A stretch of DNA of 64,000 bases from Nibribacter ruber (GCF_009913235.1 NZ_CP047897.1:4091001-4155000); one strand, 5' to 3'; counted from the stretch's first letter, positions 41,206 to 50,320 are shown. Notes: a model not told the origin generated them from the letters alone. Numbers and translations: made by a program.

Positions 41206-43365
41206 TTACTTTAAATTCTCATCAAAGTACTGGGTCACTTTCTTGTAGAGGTGCACGCGGTCTTTGCCGCCCACGTTGTGCGGATGGCCCGGGTACACGA
41301 AGTAGTCCAGCAAGATGCCCTCGTCTACGGCTTTTTTGAGGAAGGCCTGGCTGTGTTGCCATACCACTACGTCATCTACGGTGCCGTGAATGAGGAGTAG
41401 TTTGCCTTTCAGGTTCTTGACGTGGTTAAGGAGGTTGGCGTTTTTATAGCCTTCGGGGTTTTCCTGCGGAGTGTCCATGTAACGCTCAGTATACATGATT
41501 TCATAGAGGCTCCAGTCAATCACCGGGCCACCAGCCACGCCTACTTTAAACACACCGGGTTGCTTGAGCATCAAAGAAGTAGTCATGAAACCACCGTAGC
41601 TCCAGCCATGCACGCCCATGCGGTTCTGGTCTACGTACGGCAATGACTTCAGGTATTCTACGCCTTTCATCTGGTCACTCACCTCGGCTACGCCCGCGTT
41701 CCGGAAGATGGCTTGCTCAAAGGCCCGGCCTCTGTCAGCGGAGCCGCGGTTGTCCAGGGTGAACACGATGTAGCCTTTCTGGGCCATGAGCTGCATCCAG
41801 AGGTTAGAGCCTCCCAGCCAGCTGTTGGTAATCATCTGCGCATGCGGACCGCCGTACACGTACACCACCACCGGGTATTTCTTGTTCTTGTCAAAATTGG
41901 GCGGGGTAATCATGCGGCAGAACAGATCGGTTCCGTCTTCGGCTTTGATAGGGAAGAGAGTGGTTTCACCCAGTGCGTAGCCTTCCAAAGGATTAGGTGC
42001 GGTGAGCAACGTCTTAGCTACTTTGCCTTTTTCAGTGTCCAGGATTCTGATGTTTCTGGGTGTCACCGGGCTGCTGTAGTTGTCAATAAAGTAAGTGGCC
42101 TTCGGGCTGAGGGTCACGTTGTGCACGCCACTGCCTTGAGTCATGCGGCCAATGCGTCCTCCGCCGGTTAATTCCACTGAATATAGATGGCGCTCCAACG
42201 GGCTTTCAGCAGTGGCGGTGTAATATACTTCCTTGCCATTGGGGTTGAAGCCGACAACGGTCTTCACAATGAAATCGCCTTTGGTCAATTGACTGATGAG
42301 CTTTCCGCTGGTGTTATAGAGGTACAGGTGGTCGTAGCCGTCGCGCTCAGAGAACCACACAAACTGGTCTGGCTTGCCCGGCACGAAGTACATGCCACGC
42401 TCTGGCTCAATCCATTTGTCGTTCTTCTCTTCAAACAAGGTTTTTACAAACGCGCCGGTGGTAGCATCATATTGGTTCAGCCACATCTGGTTCTGCGCAC
42501 GGTTGACAATGGCTACATAAAGGTGCTTCTCGTCGGGGCTCCAGGTGATATTGGTCAGGTACTGCTCAGCGGGCTCGCCGGTTTTCAGGAAGATGGTTTT
42601 GCCACTGGCCACGTTGTACACGCCCACGGTCACATGATGGCTCTTGCCACCCGCCATGGGGTATTTGATGTTGTTAAGCGTAGCCGGCACCGTGCTGATG
42701 TCCACCAAGGGATAATCCGTCACCATGGTCTGGTCCATGCGGTAATAGGCTAGCCCGTTGCCGCTGGGGCTCCAGAAGATGCCTTTGCTAATCCCGAACT
42801 CCGAGCGGTGCGCCGCCTGTCCGTTCACTATGCCTGCATTGGTGTCCTGGGTGATTTGCTTGTTCTCAGCACCGGGCTGGGAAAGGAACAGGTTGTTGCC
42901 TTTGGTGAAGGCGGCGCGCTGTCTGTTAGGCGCAAAGTCTACGTTCTCCGCGGCAGCATCCAGCATGTAGAATTTCTGCGCTGTCTTGGTCTGCGGATTG
43001 TAGCGGTACAGCTGGCCTTTCTGGTTCAGGAACACCTCATTGCTGTTAAGCCACTGCAAAGAACCTACCGTTGAGATTTTGCTTCCGCCGGCTTTCTCCA
43101 GGGCGGCACTCACGTCTGCCGCCGTCAAGATGACCTTGGCGTTGTCCCGGATGCCGCCGCGCAGCAATTGGTCGTTTTTGTCTGAGGCGTAGCTGTAGTC
43201 ATCGGTGCCGGGCACCCAGGTAAGCTGGCGCAGGTTGGCGGGGTTAAGGCTGGGGTTGATAAAAGCGTCTTCCATGGTCAGCTGCTTGTTCTGGGCCAGC
43301 GTAGGCAGGGCCAGAAGGGCGGCAAACCATAAAAGAGAAAGTCTTTTGAGCGTTGGTTTGTACAT
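41206..43365 (-). CDS. Dipeptidyl peptidase IV-type S9 peptidase
   Basis: A 719-residue exported serine peptidase that removes N-terminal dipeptides. A signal peptide (about 1-24, ending TLAQ) is followed by a beta-propeller (about 40-460) and an alpha/beta hydrolase domain. The catalytic triad is readable: S589 in GWSYGGF, D664 in HGTVDD and H696 in GHPHNVGG. The length is normal for Bacteroidota DPP IV. It likely works in the periplasm on peptides, alongside the two M28 peptidases and aminopeptidase P of this window. A TATTTTTG box lies 79 bp upstream of its ATG. Confidence 0.95.
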   Translation of the reverse strand: MYKPTLKRLSLLWFAALLALPTLAQNKQLTMEDAFINPSLNPANLRQLTWVPGTDDYSYASDKNDQLLRGGIRDNAKVILTAADVSAALEKAGGSKISTVGSLQWLNSNEVFLNQKGQLYRYNPQTKTAQKFYMLDAAAENVDFAPNRQRAAFTKGNNLFLSQPGAENKQITQDTNAGIVNGQAAHRSEFGISKGIFWSPSGNGLAYYRMDQTMVTDYPLVDISTVPATLNNIKYPMAGGKSHHVTVGVYNVASGKTIFLKTGEPAEQYLTNITWSPDEKHLYVAIVNRAQNQMWLNQYDATTGAFVKTLFEEKNDKWIEPERGMYFVPGKPDQFVWFSERDGYDHLYLYNTSGKLISQLTKGDFIVKTVVGFNPNGKEVYYTATAESPLERHLYSVELTGGGRIGRMTQGSGVHNVTLSPKATYFIDNYSSPVTPRNIRILDTEKGKVAKTLLTAPNPLEGYALGETTLFPIKAEDGTDLFCRMITPPNFDKNKKYPVVVYVYGGPHAQMITNSWLGGSNLWMQLMAQKGYIVFTLDNRGSADRGRAFEQAIFRNAGVAEVSDQMKGVEYLKSLPYVDQNRMGVHGWSYGGFMTTSLMLKQPGVFKVGVAGGPVIDWSLYEIMYTERYMDTPQENPEGYKNANLLNHVKNLKGKLLLIHGTVDDVVVWQHSQAFLKKAVDEGILLDYFVYPGHPHNVGGKDRVHLYKKVTQYFDENLK

Positions 43366-43444
43366 GTCTTGGATGATGGTTAGAAACTGTTTTTCCTTTG
43401 TGCCTTGTCAACGACGCCAGAGGAATTGTATGTGCGTGACTGGT

Positions 43445-43452
43445 CAAAAATA
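43445..43452 (-). promoter_or_regulatory. TAnnTTTG-type -7 box upstream of DPP IV gene
   Basis: Reads TATTTTTG on the minus strand, 79 bp before the ATG. A TTG about 23 nt further upstream could serve as a poor -33 element. Confidence 0.35.
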
Positions 43453-43554
43453 AGTCCAAAGTATTGGTTTTTCAGGAACAAGGGGCATTTTTTCTCTGTT
43501 TTACTTTTGCTGAGGCCCACAAAGGATGTACTTCTTTAACTCAAGTGTAATGCG

Positions 43555-43562
43555 TAAATTTG
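43555..43562 (+). promoter_or_regulatory. TAnnTTTG-type -7 box upstream of clpS
   Basis: Reads TAAATTTG, four bases before the ATG at 43567. If used, the transcript would be nearly leaderless. No clear -33 element. Confidence 0.3.
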
Positions 43563-43566
43563 CGGT

Positions 43567-43851
43567 ATGGACATTTTAACTGAAATTCTGGAGCAGGAAG
43601 ACGTACTGGTGTTGGAAGAAGAAACCACCGACCAGCGCGAGCTAGTGGTCTTTAATGACGAGGTGAATACGTTTGACCACGTCATCAATACTCTGGTGCA
43701 GGTGTGCCGCCACTCGCTGGAGCAGGCAGAGCAGTGTACCATGCTCATCCATTACAAAGGGAAGTGCACCGTCAAGCTGGGTTCTTTCACAGAACTGCAG
43801 GCCATGTGCACGGCCATCCATGACCGGGGTATCTCAGCAGATATTGTCTAA
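43567..43851 (+). CDS. clpS: ClpS adaptor of the Clp protease
   Basis: A 94-residue adaptor that hands N-end-rule substrates to ClpA/ClpC-ClpP. The core LVVFNDEVNTFDHVINTL (about 27-44) matches the family NDD/NDE motif, where the acidic residues bind the substrate amino group, and CTMLIHYKGKCTVKLGSF continues the fold. A 25-residue acidic N-terminal tail precedes it, as in other ClpS proteins. It is 15 bp upstream of recR, so the two are probably co-transcribed. Confidence 0.93.
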   Translation: MDILTEILEQEDVLVLEEETTDQRELVVFNDEVNTFDHVINTLVQVCRHSLEQAEQCTMLIHYKGKCTVKLGSFTELQAMCTAIHDRGISADIV

Positions 43852-43866
43852 ACCCAAAACAACTGG

Positions 43867-44475
43867 ATGAATTTTCCCTCTAAGCTGATTGAAAACGCGG
43901 TAGAGGAGCTGGCCAAGTTGCCAGGCGTGGGTAAGAAGACTGCCTTACGCCTGGTGTTGCACCTGCTCAAAGCCGAAACCGAAGATACCAAATCCCTTTC
44001 TGAGGCCTTGGTGCGCATGCGAACGGGCATCAGGTACTGCAAAACCTGCCACAACATCTCTGACCAGGACGTGTGCGGCATTTGCGCCAACCCTTTACGT
44101 GACCGCTCTCTGCTGTGCGTGGTGAGTGACATGCGCGACGTGATTGCCATTGAGAATACGGCCCAATACAAAGGCGTATACCATGTGTTGGGCGGCGTGA
44201 TTTCCCCGTTGGAAGGCATAGGCCCGGCTGACTTGAAGATACAGTCTTTGGTGGAGCGTTTGCCGTCTTCTGGGGTGAAAGAGATAATCCTGGCCTTAAG
44301 CCCGACCATGGAAGGAGACACGACGTCTTTCTACCTCACACGCAAGCTCAAGGATTTCCCGGCCCGCATTTCTAGCATCGCCCGCGGCGTTCCTGTGGGC
44401 GGTGAGTTGGAGTACACAGATGAAATCACCTTAGGCAGAAGCATCCTGGACCGTACGGCATACAGCCAGGTATAG
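43867..44475 (+). CDS. recR: Recombination mediator RecR
   Basis: A 202-residue protein of the RecFOR pathway. An N-terminal helix-hairpin-helix (LAKLPGVGKKTALRL, about 16-30) is followed by a four-cysteine zinc finger (CKTC and CGIC, about 58-77) and a TOPRIM domain (LLCVVSDMRDVIAIEN; ALSPTMEGDTTSFYL). It helps load RecA at gapped DNA. Length and motifs are standard. Its stop is 1 bp before palindromic repeat copy 14 and a terminator follows. Confidence 0.97.
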   Translation: MNFPSKLIENAVEELAKLPGVGKKTALRLVLHLLKAETEDTKSLSEALVRMRTGIRYCKTCHNISDQDVCGICANPLRDRSLLCVVSDMRDVIAIENTAQYKGVYHVLGGVISPLEGIGPADLKIQSLVERLPSSGVKEIILALSPTMEGDTTSFYLTRKLKDFPARISSIARGVPVGGELEYTDEITLGRSILDRTAYSQV

Positions 44476-44476
44476 G

Positions 44477-44514
44477 CGTTTTTCGCCTCTTTTTCAGAAA
44501 ACTAGTCAAAAACG
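44477..44514. repeat. 38-bp palindromic repeat, copy 14
   Basis: Left half CGTTTTTCGCCTCTTTTT, right half GAAAACTAGTCAAAAACG. A degenerate copy directly after the recR stop. Confidence 0.7.
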
Positions 44515-44521
44515 ATAATAG

Positions 44522-44549
44522 AGCAGGAACGTAAGTTCCTGCTTTTTTT
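44522..44549 (+). terminator. Intrinsic terminator after recR
   Basis: A 9-bp stem AGCAGGAAC / GTTCCTGCT with a 4-nt loop, then seven T. Confidence 0.9.
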
Positions 44550-44625
44550 GTGCCCATGGACAACGGTAGTATGGCGGCCTTTTGGTAAATTTCTGGATAT
44601 TTGTTTTTTGCTAACGCCTCTGGGT

Positions 44626-46530
44626 TTGAAAGACCTCTCCGTCATTATTGTTAACTACAACGTCAGCTACTTTCTGGAGCAGTGCCTGCTGTCCGTAAGA
44701 AAAGCTGTTAGAGGTCTCAACGCCGAGGTCTTCGTGGTAGACAACAACTCGGTAGATGGGTCAGTGGAGATGGTGCGCCGGCGTTTCCCCGAGGTGATTC
44801 TCTTTGCCAACCAGGACAACCTGGGTTTCTCTAAGGCCAATAACCAGGCCATCAGGCAGGCGAAGGGCAAATACGTGCTGTTGCTCAACCCAGACACGGT
44901 AGTAGAAGAAGACACGTTTACGCGTTGCTTTTCTTACATGGAGCAACACCCAGAAGCGGGGGCTTTGGGCGTGAAGATGATGGACGGAGCCGGTAAGTTT
45001 CTGCCGGAGTCCAAGCGGGGACTGCCTACGCCGTGGGTGGCCTTTAGCAAAGTGTTCGGGTTGGCGGCTATGTTTCCAAAATCAGCGCTGTTCAATCAAT
45101 ACCACCTGGGCCATCTGGCCCATGACCAAACCCATGCCATAGACATTTTGGCGGGCGCGTTCATGTTCATGCGCTCAGAGGCTTTACAGAAAGTAGGCCT
45201 GTTGGACGAGACCTTCTTCATGTACGGCGAAGACATTGACCTTTCCTATCGCGTCAAGCAAGGTGGTTATCAGGTTATTTATTTCCCGGAGACGCGCATC
45301 ATTCATTACAAAGGCGAAAGTACCCGCAAGACCAGTGTGAACTACGTGTTCATGTTCTACCGCGCCATGATGATCTTCGCTGAAAAGCACTTTAGTGGCC
45401 GGCAGGCGCGGGTGTATTCGTTTTTAATACGGCTGGCCATTTACCTTAGGGCCCTTTTGGCCATTGTAGCCAGAGGCGTGAAAGCCTTGCTGCCTTTGTT
45501 GCTGGACGGGCTTTGCCTGGGGCTGGGGTTATTTGCTGGTGCCCAGATGCTGGACCTTCCCATGCCGGCGCTTCAGTCCAAGACCTGGATCACGTATTTT
45601 GTGGTGTGGCTGGGCGCGGCGCTGTTCAGTGGGGCCTATGACCCACCCACGCGCCTGTACCGATTGGTGCGCGGCATGTTGGTGGGCAGCATTCTTATTA
45701 TGGCTTTCTCAAACGTGACTAACGCTGGTTTTACGCAGAAGAAACACTTGCTGGTAGGCGTTTTGGTGGGTTTGGCGGCTATGACCGGCTGGCGCTTGTT
45801 CTGGCATTGGACGCAGTTTGGGCACTGGCGCTTCGGTGAGCCCAAGGTAAAACGCATTGCCGTGGTGGGCAGCCAGAAGGAAGTAACGCGCGCCGGGGCT
45901 TTGTTGAAGCAAGCGGGTGCCCACGCGCCCGTGGCACAGTTTGAGCCGCAGTACACCGCCCATGACTTACAGCAGATCAAGGAAGTGATTCAGATTCACC
46001 GCATCAATGAGGTCATCTTCTGCGGCAAGGACCTGGCCGTCTCCCAGATCATTGAGTGGATGGTGCAGATTCACAACAGCTCCCTGGAGTTCAAGATTCT
46101 GCCTGAGAACAGCGCCTACATCATTGGCAGCTCGTCTAAAAACACCCGCGGCGATTACTACGCTTTGCACATAGAAGTGAACCTGCTCAACCCGTACCAT
46201 GTACGCAATAAAATGGTCTTGAACTCGCTCATGAGCGTAGGGCTGTTGCTGTTGTCGCCGGTGCTCATCTGGCAGATTCCTGAGAAGAAGCAGTTCTTTA
46301 AAAATTGCCTGGCCAGCTTGGTAGGCTTGTACCATTGGGTGGGGCTAAAGGCCACGGCCACGGCAGACACGCGCCCGGCCATACTCTCGCCGGCAGACCA
46401 GGGCCGGAAAAAGGGAGCTACGGATGCCACCGCCCGTCAGATGGAAGTGGTTTACGCCAAGGACTATACCGCCTGGACAGACCTCTCCATCGTGCTCAAA
46501 AACCTGTCAAGGCTGGGGCGTTCTGTGTAA
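44626..46530 (+). CDS. GT2 glycosyltransferase fused to a sugar-phosphate-transferase-like membrane region
   Basis: A protein of about 634 residues. The first 270 residues are a GT2 domain of the rhamnosyltransferase type: LSVIIVNYNVSYFL, AEVFVVDNNSVDGS, LGFSKANNQAI, LLLNPDTVVEED and YGEDIDLSYRVKQGGY. Then come about four membrane helices and a Rossmann-like part (KRIAVVGSQKEVTRAG) that resembles the CoA-binding domain of polyprenyl glycosylphosphotransferases. The catalytic end of those enzymes is missing or very short. I choose the TTG at 44626, right before the fold. A TTG at 44548 would place the start in the recR terminator. Repeat copy 15 lies 4 bp past the stop. Confidence 0.82.
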   Translation: MKDLSVIIVNYNVSYFLEQCLLSVRKAVRGLNAEVFVVDNNSVDGSVEMVRRRFPEVILFANQDNLGFSKANNQAIRQAKGKYVLLLNPDTVVEEDTFTRCFSYMEQHPEAGALGVKMMDGAGKFLPESKRGLPTPWVAFSKVFGLAAMFPKSALFNQYHLGHLAHDQTHAIDILAGAFMFMRSEALQKVGLLDETFFMYGEDIDLSYRVKQGGYQVIYFPETRIIHYKGESTRKTSVNYVFMFYRAMMIFAEKHFSGRQARVYSFLIRLAIYLRALLAIVARGVKALLPLLLDGLCLGLGLFAGAQMLDLPMPALQSKTWITYFVVWLGAALFSGAYDPPTRLYRLVRGMLVGSILIMAFSNVTNAGFTQKKHLLVGVLVGLAAMTGWRLFWHWTQFGHWRFGEPKVKRIAVVGSQKEVTRAGALLKQAGAHAPVAQFEPQYTAHDLQQIKEVIQIHRINEVIFCGKDLAVSQIIEWMVQIHNSSLEFKILPENSAYIIGSSSKNTRGDYYALHIEVNLLNPYHVRNKMVLNSLMSVGLLLLSPVLIWQIPEKKQFFKNCLASLVGLYHWVGLKATATADTRPAILSPADQGRKKGATDATARQMEVVYAKDYTAWTDLSIVLKNLSRLGRSV

Positions 46531-46534
46531 GCGT

Positions 46535-46572
46535 CGTTTTTGGCCTATTTTCTGGAAAAGAAGCCAAAAACG
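46535..46572. repeat. 38-bp palindromic repeat, copy 15
   Basis: Left half CGTTTTTGGCCTATTTTC, right half AAAAGAAGCCAAAAACG. Directly after the GT2-fusion stop. Confidence 0.83.
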
Positions 46573-46659
46573 GAACATATCTGCTGCTTTGTTTGCCTTT
46601 CTGTGGAGGCTAGCCAAAAAGTAATCTCATAAAAAGCAGGCGGGCGCGGCAAATCAGAT

Positions 46660-46667
46660 TATTTTTG
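46660..46667 (+). promoter_or_regulatory. TAnnTTTG-type -7 box upstream of aminotransferase gene
   Basis: Reads TATTTTTG, 94 bp before the ATG at 46762. No -33 TTTG at the right distance. Confidence 0.3.
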
Positions 46668-46761
46668 CGTAGAATTGATTTCTGCAGAATTGCGCGGGCC
46701 AGAAGCCTGTCGTCTTCAGAAAAGAATCTATTTTTGGCCATTCATTAATGCCCGCATAGGA

Positions 46762-47970
46762 ATGATAACTACTGATTATACCCATCTTTCTGACCGTATC
46801 ACCTCCCTCTCTGAATCACAGACCATTGCCATGGCCAAGAAAGCCCGCGAACTGGCTGCCAAAGGCGTAGACGTGATCAACCTCAGCTTTGGAGAACCTG
46901 ATTTTCAGACCCCGCAATACATCAAAGACGCCGCCAAAAAGGCCATTGATGACGGGTATACGTTCTACACGCCCGTGGCTGGTTACCCAGATTTACGCAA
47001 GGCCATTGTAGAGAAGCTGAAAAGAGACAACGGGCTGGAGTATGGTCCAGAAAACATTGTGGTGTCTACGGGTGCCAAGCAGTCTATTGCCAACGCCGTT
47101 TTGTGTCTGGTGAACCCTGGGGACGAAGTGGTGATTTTCTCGCCGTACTGGGTGAGTTATGAAGAAGTGGTGAAGCTGGCCGAAGGCATTCCGGTGCCGG
47201 TGATGGGGTCTTTGGAAAACAACTACAAAGTCACCGCCCAGCAGTTTGAAGATGCTATCACGTCCAACACCAAGCTGGTCATGTACTCGTCGCCGTGCAA
47301 CCCCACCGGTTCTGTATTCACGGAGGAGGAACTGGCTTCTTTTGCGGCAGTATTGGAAAGACATCCGCAGGTGTACGTGATTGCTGATGAAATTTACGAG
47401 TACATCAACTTTACGGGCAAGCACCACAGCCTGGCGCAATTTGCTTCTATCAAAGACCGCGTAGTGACCGTGAACGGTTTCTCTAAAGGCTATGCCATGA
47501 CCGGCTGGCGCGTGGGTTACCTGGCGGCCAGTAAAGAAATAGCAGACGCCTGTGACAAGATGCAAAGCCAAATCACCAGCGGTACGTGTTCCGTTGCTCA
47601 GAAAGCCGCCGTGGGTGCGCTGGAAGGCGGTAGAACGTCGGCTGAGGAAATGACCATGGCCTACCTGCGCCGCCGGGATTTGGTGTTGGGCTTGATGAAG
47701 GACATCCCGGGCTTGAAAACCTACATCCCCGAGGGTGCTTTCTACATCTTCCCAGACGTGAGTTATTACTTCGGCAAGCGCACTGGAGACCAGGAAATCA
47801 ACAATGCCAATGACCTGGCCATGTACCTGCTCAATGACGCGCACGTGTCTCTGGTAGACGGAGCCGCTTTTGGCGCGCCGCAGTGCATTCGCTTCTCGTT
47901 TGCCGCCTCAGATGCCAAGCTGATTGAAGCCATGGAGCGCATCAAGGCCAGTCTGGCCAAGTTATCATAA
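46762..47970 (+). CDS. PLP-dependent aminotransferase, aspartate aminotransferase type
   Basis: A 402-residue class I aminotransferase that moves an amino group between aspartate (or a related amino acid) and 2-oxoglutarate. INLSFGEPDFQTPQYI, SPCNPTG, VIADEIYEYI and NGFSKGYAMTGWRVGY are the usual blocks; K242 in the last one forms the Schiff base with pyridoxal phosphate. The ATG at 46762 fits the family; a TTG at 46675 would add 29 unlikely residues. It is the 1-gamma type common in Bacteroidota. A stem-loop follows before the heptose kinase gene. Confidence 0.94.
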   Translation: MITTDYTHLSDRITSLSESQTIAMAKKARELAAKGVDVINLSFGEPDFQTPQYIKDAAKKAIDDGYTFYTPVAGYPDLRKAIVEKLKRDNGLEYGPENIVVSTGAKQSIANAVLCLVNPGDEVVIFSPYWVSYEEVVKLAEGIPVPVMGSLENNYKVTAQQFEDAITSNTKLVMYSSPCNPTGSVFTEEELASFAAVLERHPQVYVIADEIYEYINFTGKHHSLAQFASIKDRVVTVNGFSKGYAMTGWRVGYLAASKEIADACDKMQSQITSGTCSVAQKAAVGALEGGRTSAEEMTMAYLRRRDLVLGLMKDIPGLKTYIPEGAFYIFPDVSYYFGKRTGDQEINNANDLAMYLLNDAHVSLVDGAAFGAPQCIRFSFAASDAKLIEAMERIKASLAKLS

Positions 47971-47992
47971 ACCTTTCCATTTTGTTTATTTC

Positions 47993-48039
47993 CGCAAGAC
48001 ACAGGCCTCTCCCAGCCGGAGAACATCCTGTGTCTTGCG
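47993..48039 (+). repeat. 13-bp inverted repeat between two genes
   Basis: Perfect arms CGCAAGACACAGG / CCTGTGTCTTGCG with a 21-nt loop that itself contains TCTCC / GGAGA. There is no T-tract after it; it may shield the 3' end of the aminotransferase transcript or be a weak terminator. Its right arm recurs in part at 33589-33602. Confidence 0.65.
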
Positions 48040-48061
48040 TCTTATATCTTGAATCTGGTTC

Positions 48062-49075
48062 ATGTCTGACAACAGTACCTTAACGTCTATTTTTGAACGC
48101 TTCCGGGCTTTGCAGGTGCTGGTGGTGGGTGACGTCATGATAGATGCCTACCTGTGGGGAAAATCCTCGCGCCTGTCGCCAGAGGCGCCCGTGCCCATTG
48201 TCAACCGCCTGAAGGTGGAGCAGCGCTTGGGCGGAGCCGCCAACGTGGCCCTCAACGTGCAAAGCCTGGGTGCCACCCCTTTGTTGTGCTCAGTGGTAGG
48301 CGATGACCAGGAGGGAGCCGCCTTGGTGCGCCTACTCTTGGAACAAAACCAAACCGATGCCGGCATCGTGCTCAGCCCAGAGCGTCCTACTACGGTCAAG
48401 CAACGCATCATCTCGGGGGGGCAGCAACTGTTGCGCATAGACTCTGAAGTAGAAACCGACCTCACGCCCTATGAGCACAAAGCCCTGGTAGAACGGTTTG
48501 CCAACCTGCTAAACAAGGCAGACGTGGTCATCTTTGAAGACTATGACAAAGGTGTGCTTAGCTTAGAAGTCATTCAGGAGCTGCTGGCTCTGGCCAAGGC
48601 CAAAGGCGTGCCCACGGTGGTAGACCCCAAGAAGAAGAACTTCCTGTCTTATAAAGGTTGCAGCCTTTTCAAACCCAACCTGAAAGAACTCAAAGAAGGA
48701 CTGAAGGTTGATTTTGCAGACAGCCACCATGAAGCCTTTGAAGACGCGGTAACCCAATTGCAAGAGGTGATGGCGGTGGAGAATGTCTTGGTGACCTTGT
48801 CTGAACGGGGCGTCTTCTGCCAGGATGCCAACGGGGAGAAAACCTACCTGGATGCCCACATCAGGACCATCTCTGACGTATCTGGCGCCGGTGACACCGT
48901 AGTAAGCATTGCCGCCTTGTGCATGGCCCTGAGCTTGCCTTTACCAGCCCTCGCTGAACTTGCAAACCTAGGCGGCGGCCTTGTCTGTGAACACGTGGGC
49001 GTTGTGCCCATTAACGCCGAGCAGTTGCTGCAAGAAGCCAGAAGATCTCCCGTTCTTAAGAAGCATCTGGCCTAG
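48062..49075 (+). CDS. rfaE1: D-glycero-beta-D-manno-heptose-7-phosphate kinase
   Basis: A 337-residue PfkB-type kinase that makes heptose 1,7-bisphosphate in the ADP-heptose pathway for lipopolysaccharide. VVGDVMIDAYLWGKSSRLSPEAP (here cited as its first and last parts VVGDVMIDAYLWG and RLSPEAP) is the RfaE1 signature; GGAANVALN, a VDPKKKN block and the catalytic DVSGAGDTV follow. There is no fused nucleotidyltransferase domain, so ADP transfer is done by a separate protein. The symbol hldE1 is also used. It links this window again to surface glycans. Confidence 0.94.
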   Translation: MSDNSTLTSIFERFRALQVLVVGDVMIDAYLWGKSSRLSPEAPVPIVNRLKVEQRLGGAANVALNVQSLGATPLLCSVVGDDQEGAALVRLLLEQNQTDAGIVLSPERPTTVKQRIISGGQQLLRIDSEVETDLTPYEHKALVERFANLLNKADVVIFEDYDKGVLSLEVIQELLALAKAKGVPTVVDPKKKNFLSYKGCSLFKPNLKELKEGLKVDFADSHHEAFEDAVTQLQEVMAVENVLVTLSERGVFCQDANGEKTYLDAHIRTISDVSGAGDTVVSIAALCMALSLPLPALAELANLGGGLVCEHVGVVPINAEQLLQEARRSPVLKKHLA

Positions 49076-49169
49076 GCTTGTTCAACGGATTCTTTCAAGT
49101 AAATGAGCAGTAAAAATCTGAGCTTAGAAATCAGCTTTAAGAATGCGGGAGCCCTACAAAATGTACTTC

Positions 49170-49207
49170 CGTTTTTAGCCTCTTTCTGGGAAAATAGCCT
49201 AAAAACG
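49170..49207. repeat. 38-bp palindromic repeat, copy 16
   Basis: Left half CGTTTTTAGCCTCTTTCT, right half GGGAAAATAGCCTAAAAACG. First of two copies that flank a terminator. Confidence 0.83.
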
Positions 49208-49243
49208 AACGGCCTGCCACTTTTTAAGTAGCAGGCCGTTTTT
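49201..49243 (-). terminator. Bidirectional terminator between two palindromic repeats
   Basis: A 10-bp stem AACGGCCTGC / GCAGGCCGTT with a loop that ends in ACTT/AAGT-like pairs. Its A-tract is the end of repeat copy 16 and its T-tract the start of copy 17. It serves hemE on the minus strand and possibly the kinase gene on the plus strand. Confidence 0.82.
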
Positions 49244-49274
49244 AGGTTGTTTTCTGGAAAAGAAGTCAAAAACG
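49237..49274. repeat. 38-bp palindromic repeat, copy 17
   Basis: Left half CGTTTTTAGGTTGTTTTC, right half AAAAGAAGTCAAAAACG. It ends 2 bp before the hemE stop codon. Confidence 0.8.
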
Positions 49275-49276
49275 AC

Positions 49277-50308
49277 TTAGCGCTGGCTGTATTCTTTTAC
49301 CGTCTGGATAAAGCATTTTACTTTCTCTGGATCTGTGTCTGGGTACACGCCATGGCCTAGGTTGGCAATGTGACGATCACCTCCAAACGCGTCCAGCATC
49401 TTTTTGGTCTCGCGCTCAACGCCGGCAAAGTCATTGTACAAAGCGCATGGGTCCAGGTTGCCTTGCAGCGTTTTATTGCCGCCAATAATCTGACGCGTTT
49501 CCTGCACGTTCATGTTCCAGTCCAGGCCAATTACCTGGCAGTCTAGCTGCGCGAAATCTGCCAAAGAGAAGAAAGCACCCTTGGCAAACACCGTTACCGG
49601 CACGTTGGGTAGGGCTTTGCAGATCTCAGAGATGTACCGATACGAGAATTCCTTGTAATGCGCCGGTGGCAAGATGCCCGCCCAGGAATCAAAAATCTGG
49701 ATCAAGTCGGCGCCGGCTTCTACCTGGGCTTGCAAATAGGCAATGGTAGTGTCTGTGATCTTGCGGAGGAGGGTATGCGACAATTCTGGTGCTTCATACA
49801 GCATTTTGCGGGCCTGAGAGAACGTCTTGGAGCCGCTGCCTTCCACCATGTAGGCGAAGATGGTCCAGGGCGCACCGGCAAACCCAATTAATGGCACGCG
49901 CCCATTCAACTCGCGCTTGGTCACTTTGATGGCTTCCAGCACATAGTTCAGGTGCTCATGCGGGTTGGCCACGCGCATAGAATCTACATCGGCGGCAGTC
50001 TTTACCGTTTTAGGAAAAATAGGCCCGCGCTTTTCTATCATTTCATAGGTGCAGCCCATGGCCTCCGGCACTACCAGAATATCAGAGAAGATGATGGCGG
50101 CGTCCACATCCAGTAAATCAACGGGCTGTATGGTCACCTCAGCGGCCAATTCTGGCGTTTCCACCAGTTCCTTAAACCCCGAAAGACGCTCCCTAACGGC
50201 TCTATACTCAGGTAAAATACGGCCTGCCTGGCGCATAAGCCACACAGGAGTGCGTTCTGTAGGCTGCCCTAGCGCGGCGCGCAGCAGCAAGTCGTTCTTC
50301 AATTGCAT
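49277..50308 (-). CDS. hemE: Uroporphyrinogen decarboxylase
   Basis: A 343-residue heme-pathway enzyme that converts uroporphyrinogen III to coproporphyrinogen III. The N-terminal [18 protein letters not shown] carries the arginines that bind the substrate carboxylates; [26 protein letters not shown] and GNLDPCALY are the other typical blocks. No cofactor is needed. Length is normal. On its strand a perfect TATCTTTG box lies 4 bp before the ATG. Downstream it ends in the repeat-terminator-repeat array. Confidence 0.97.
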   Translation of the reverse strand: MQLKNDLLLRAALGQPTERTPVWLMRQAGRILPEYRAVRERLSGFKELVETPELAAEVTIQPVDLLDVDAAIIFSDILVVPEAMGCTYEMIEKRGPIFPKTVKTAADVDSMRVANPHEHLNYVLEAIKVTKRELNGRVPLIGFAGAPWTIFAYMVEGSGSKTFSQARKMLYEAPELSHTLLRKITDTTIAYLQAQVEAGADLIQIFDSWAGILPPAHYKEFSYRYISEICKALPNVPVTVFAKGAFFSLADFAQLDCQVIGLDWNMNVQETRQIIGGNKTLQGNLDPCALYNDFAGVERETKKMLDAFGGDRHIANLGHGVYPDTDPEKVKCFIQTVKEYSQR

Positions 50309-50312
50309 AGTA

Positions 50313-50320
50313 CAAAGATA
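50313..50320 (-). promoter_or_regulatory. TAnnTTTG-type -7 box upstream of hemE
   Basis: Reads TATCTTTG on the minus strand, ending 4 bp before the start codon. Use of this box would give a leaderless or nearly leaderless transcript. The -33 element is not clear. Confidence 0.35.

Noticed and set aside
41713-42753. Two plus-strand frames opposite the DPP IV gene
   Set aside because: Both lie wholly within a complete S9 peptidase with an intact triad and have no motif of their own.
46993-47844. Minus-strand frame of 283 residues opposite the aminotransferase
   Set aside because: Long because of codon bias on the other strand; no domain, and the aminotransferase is certain.
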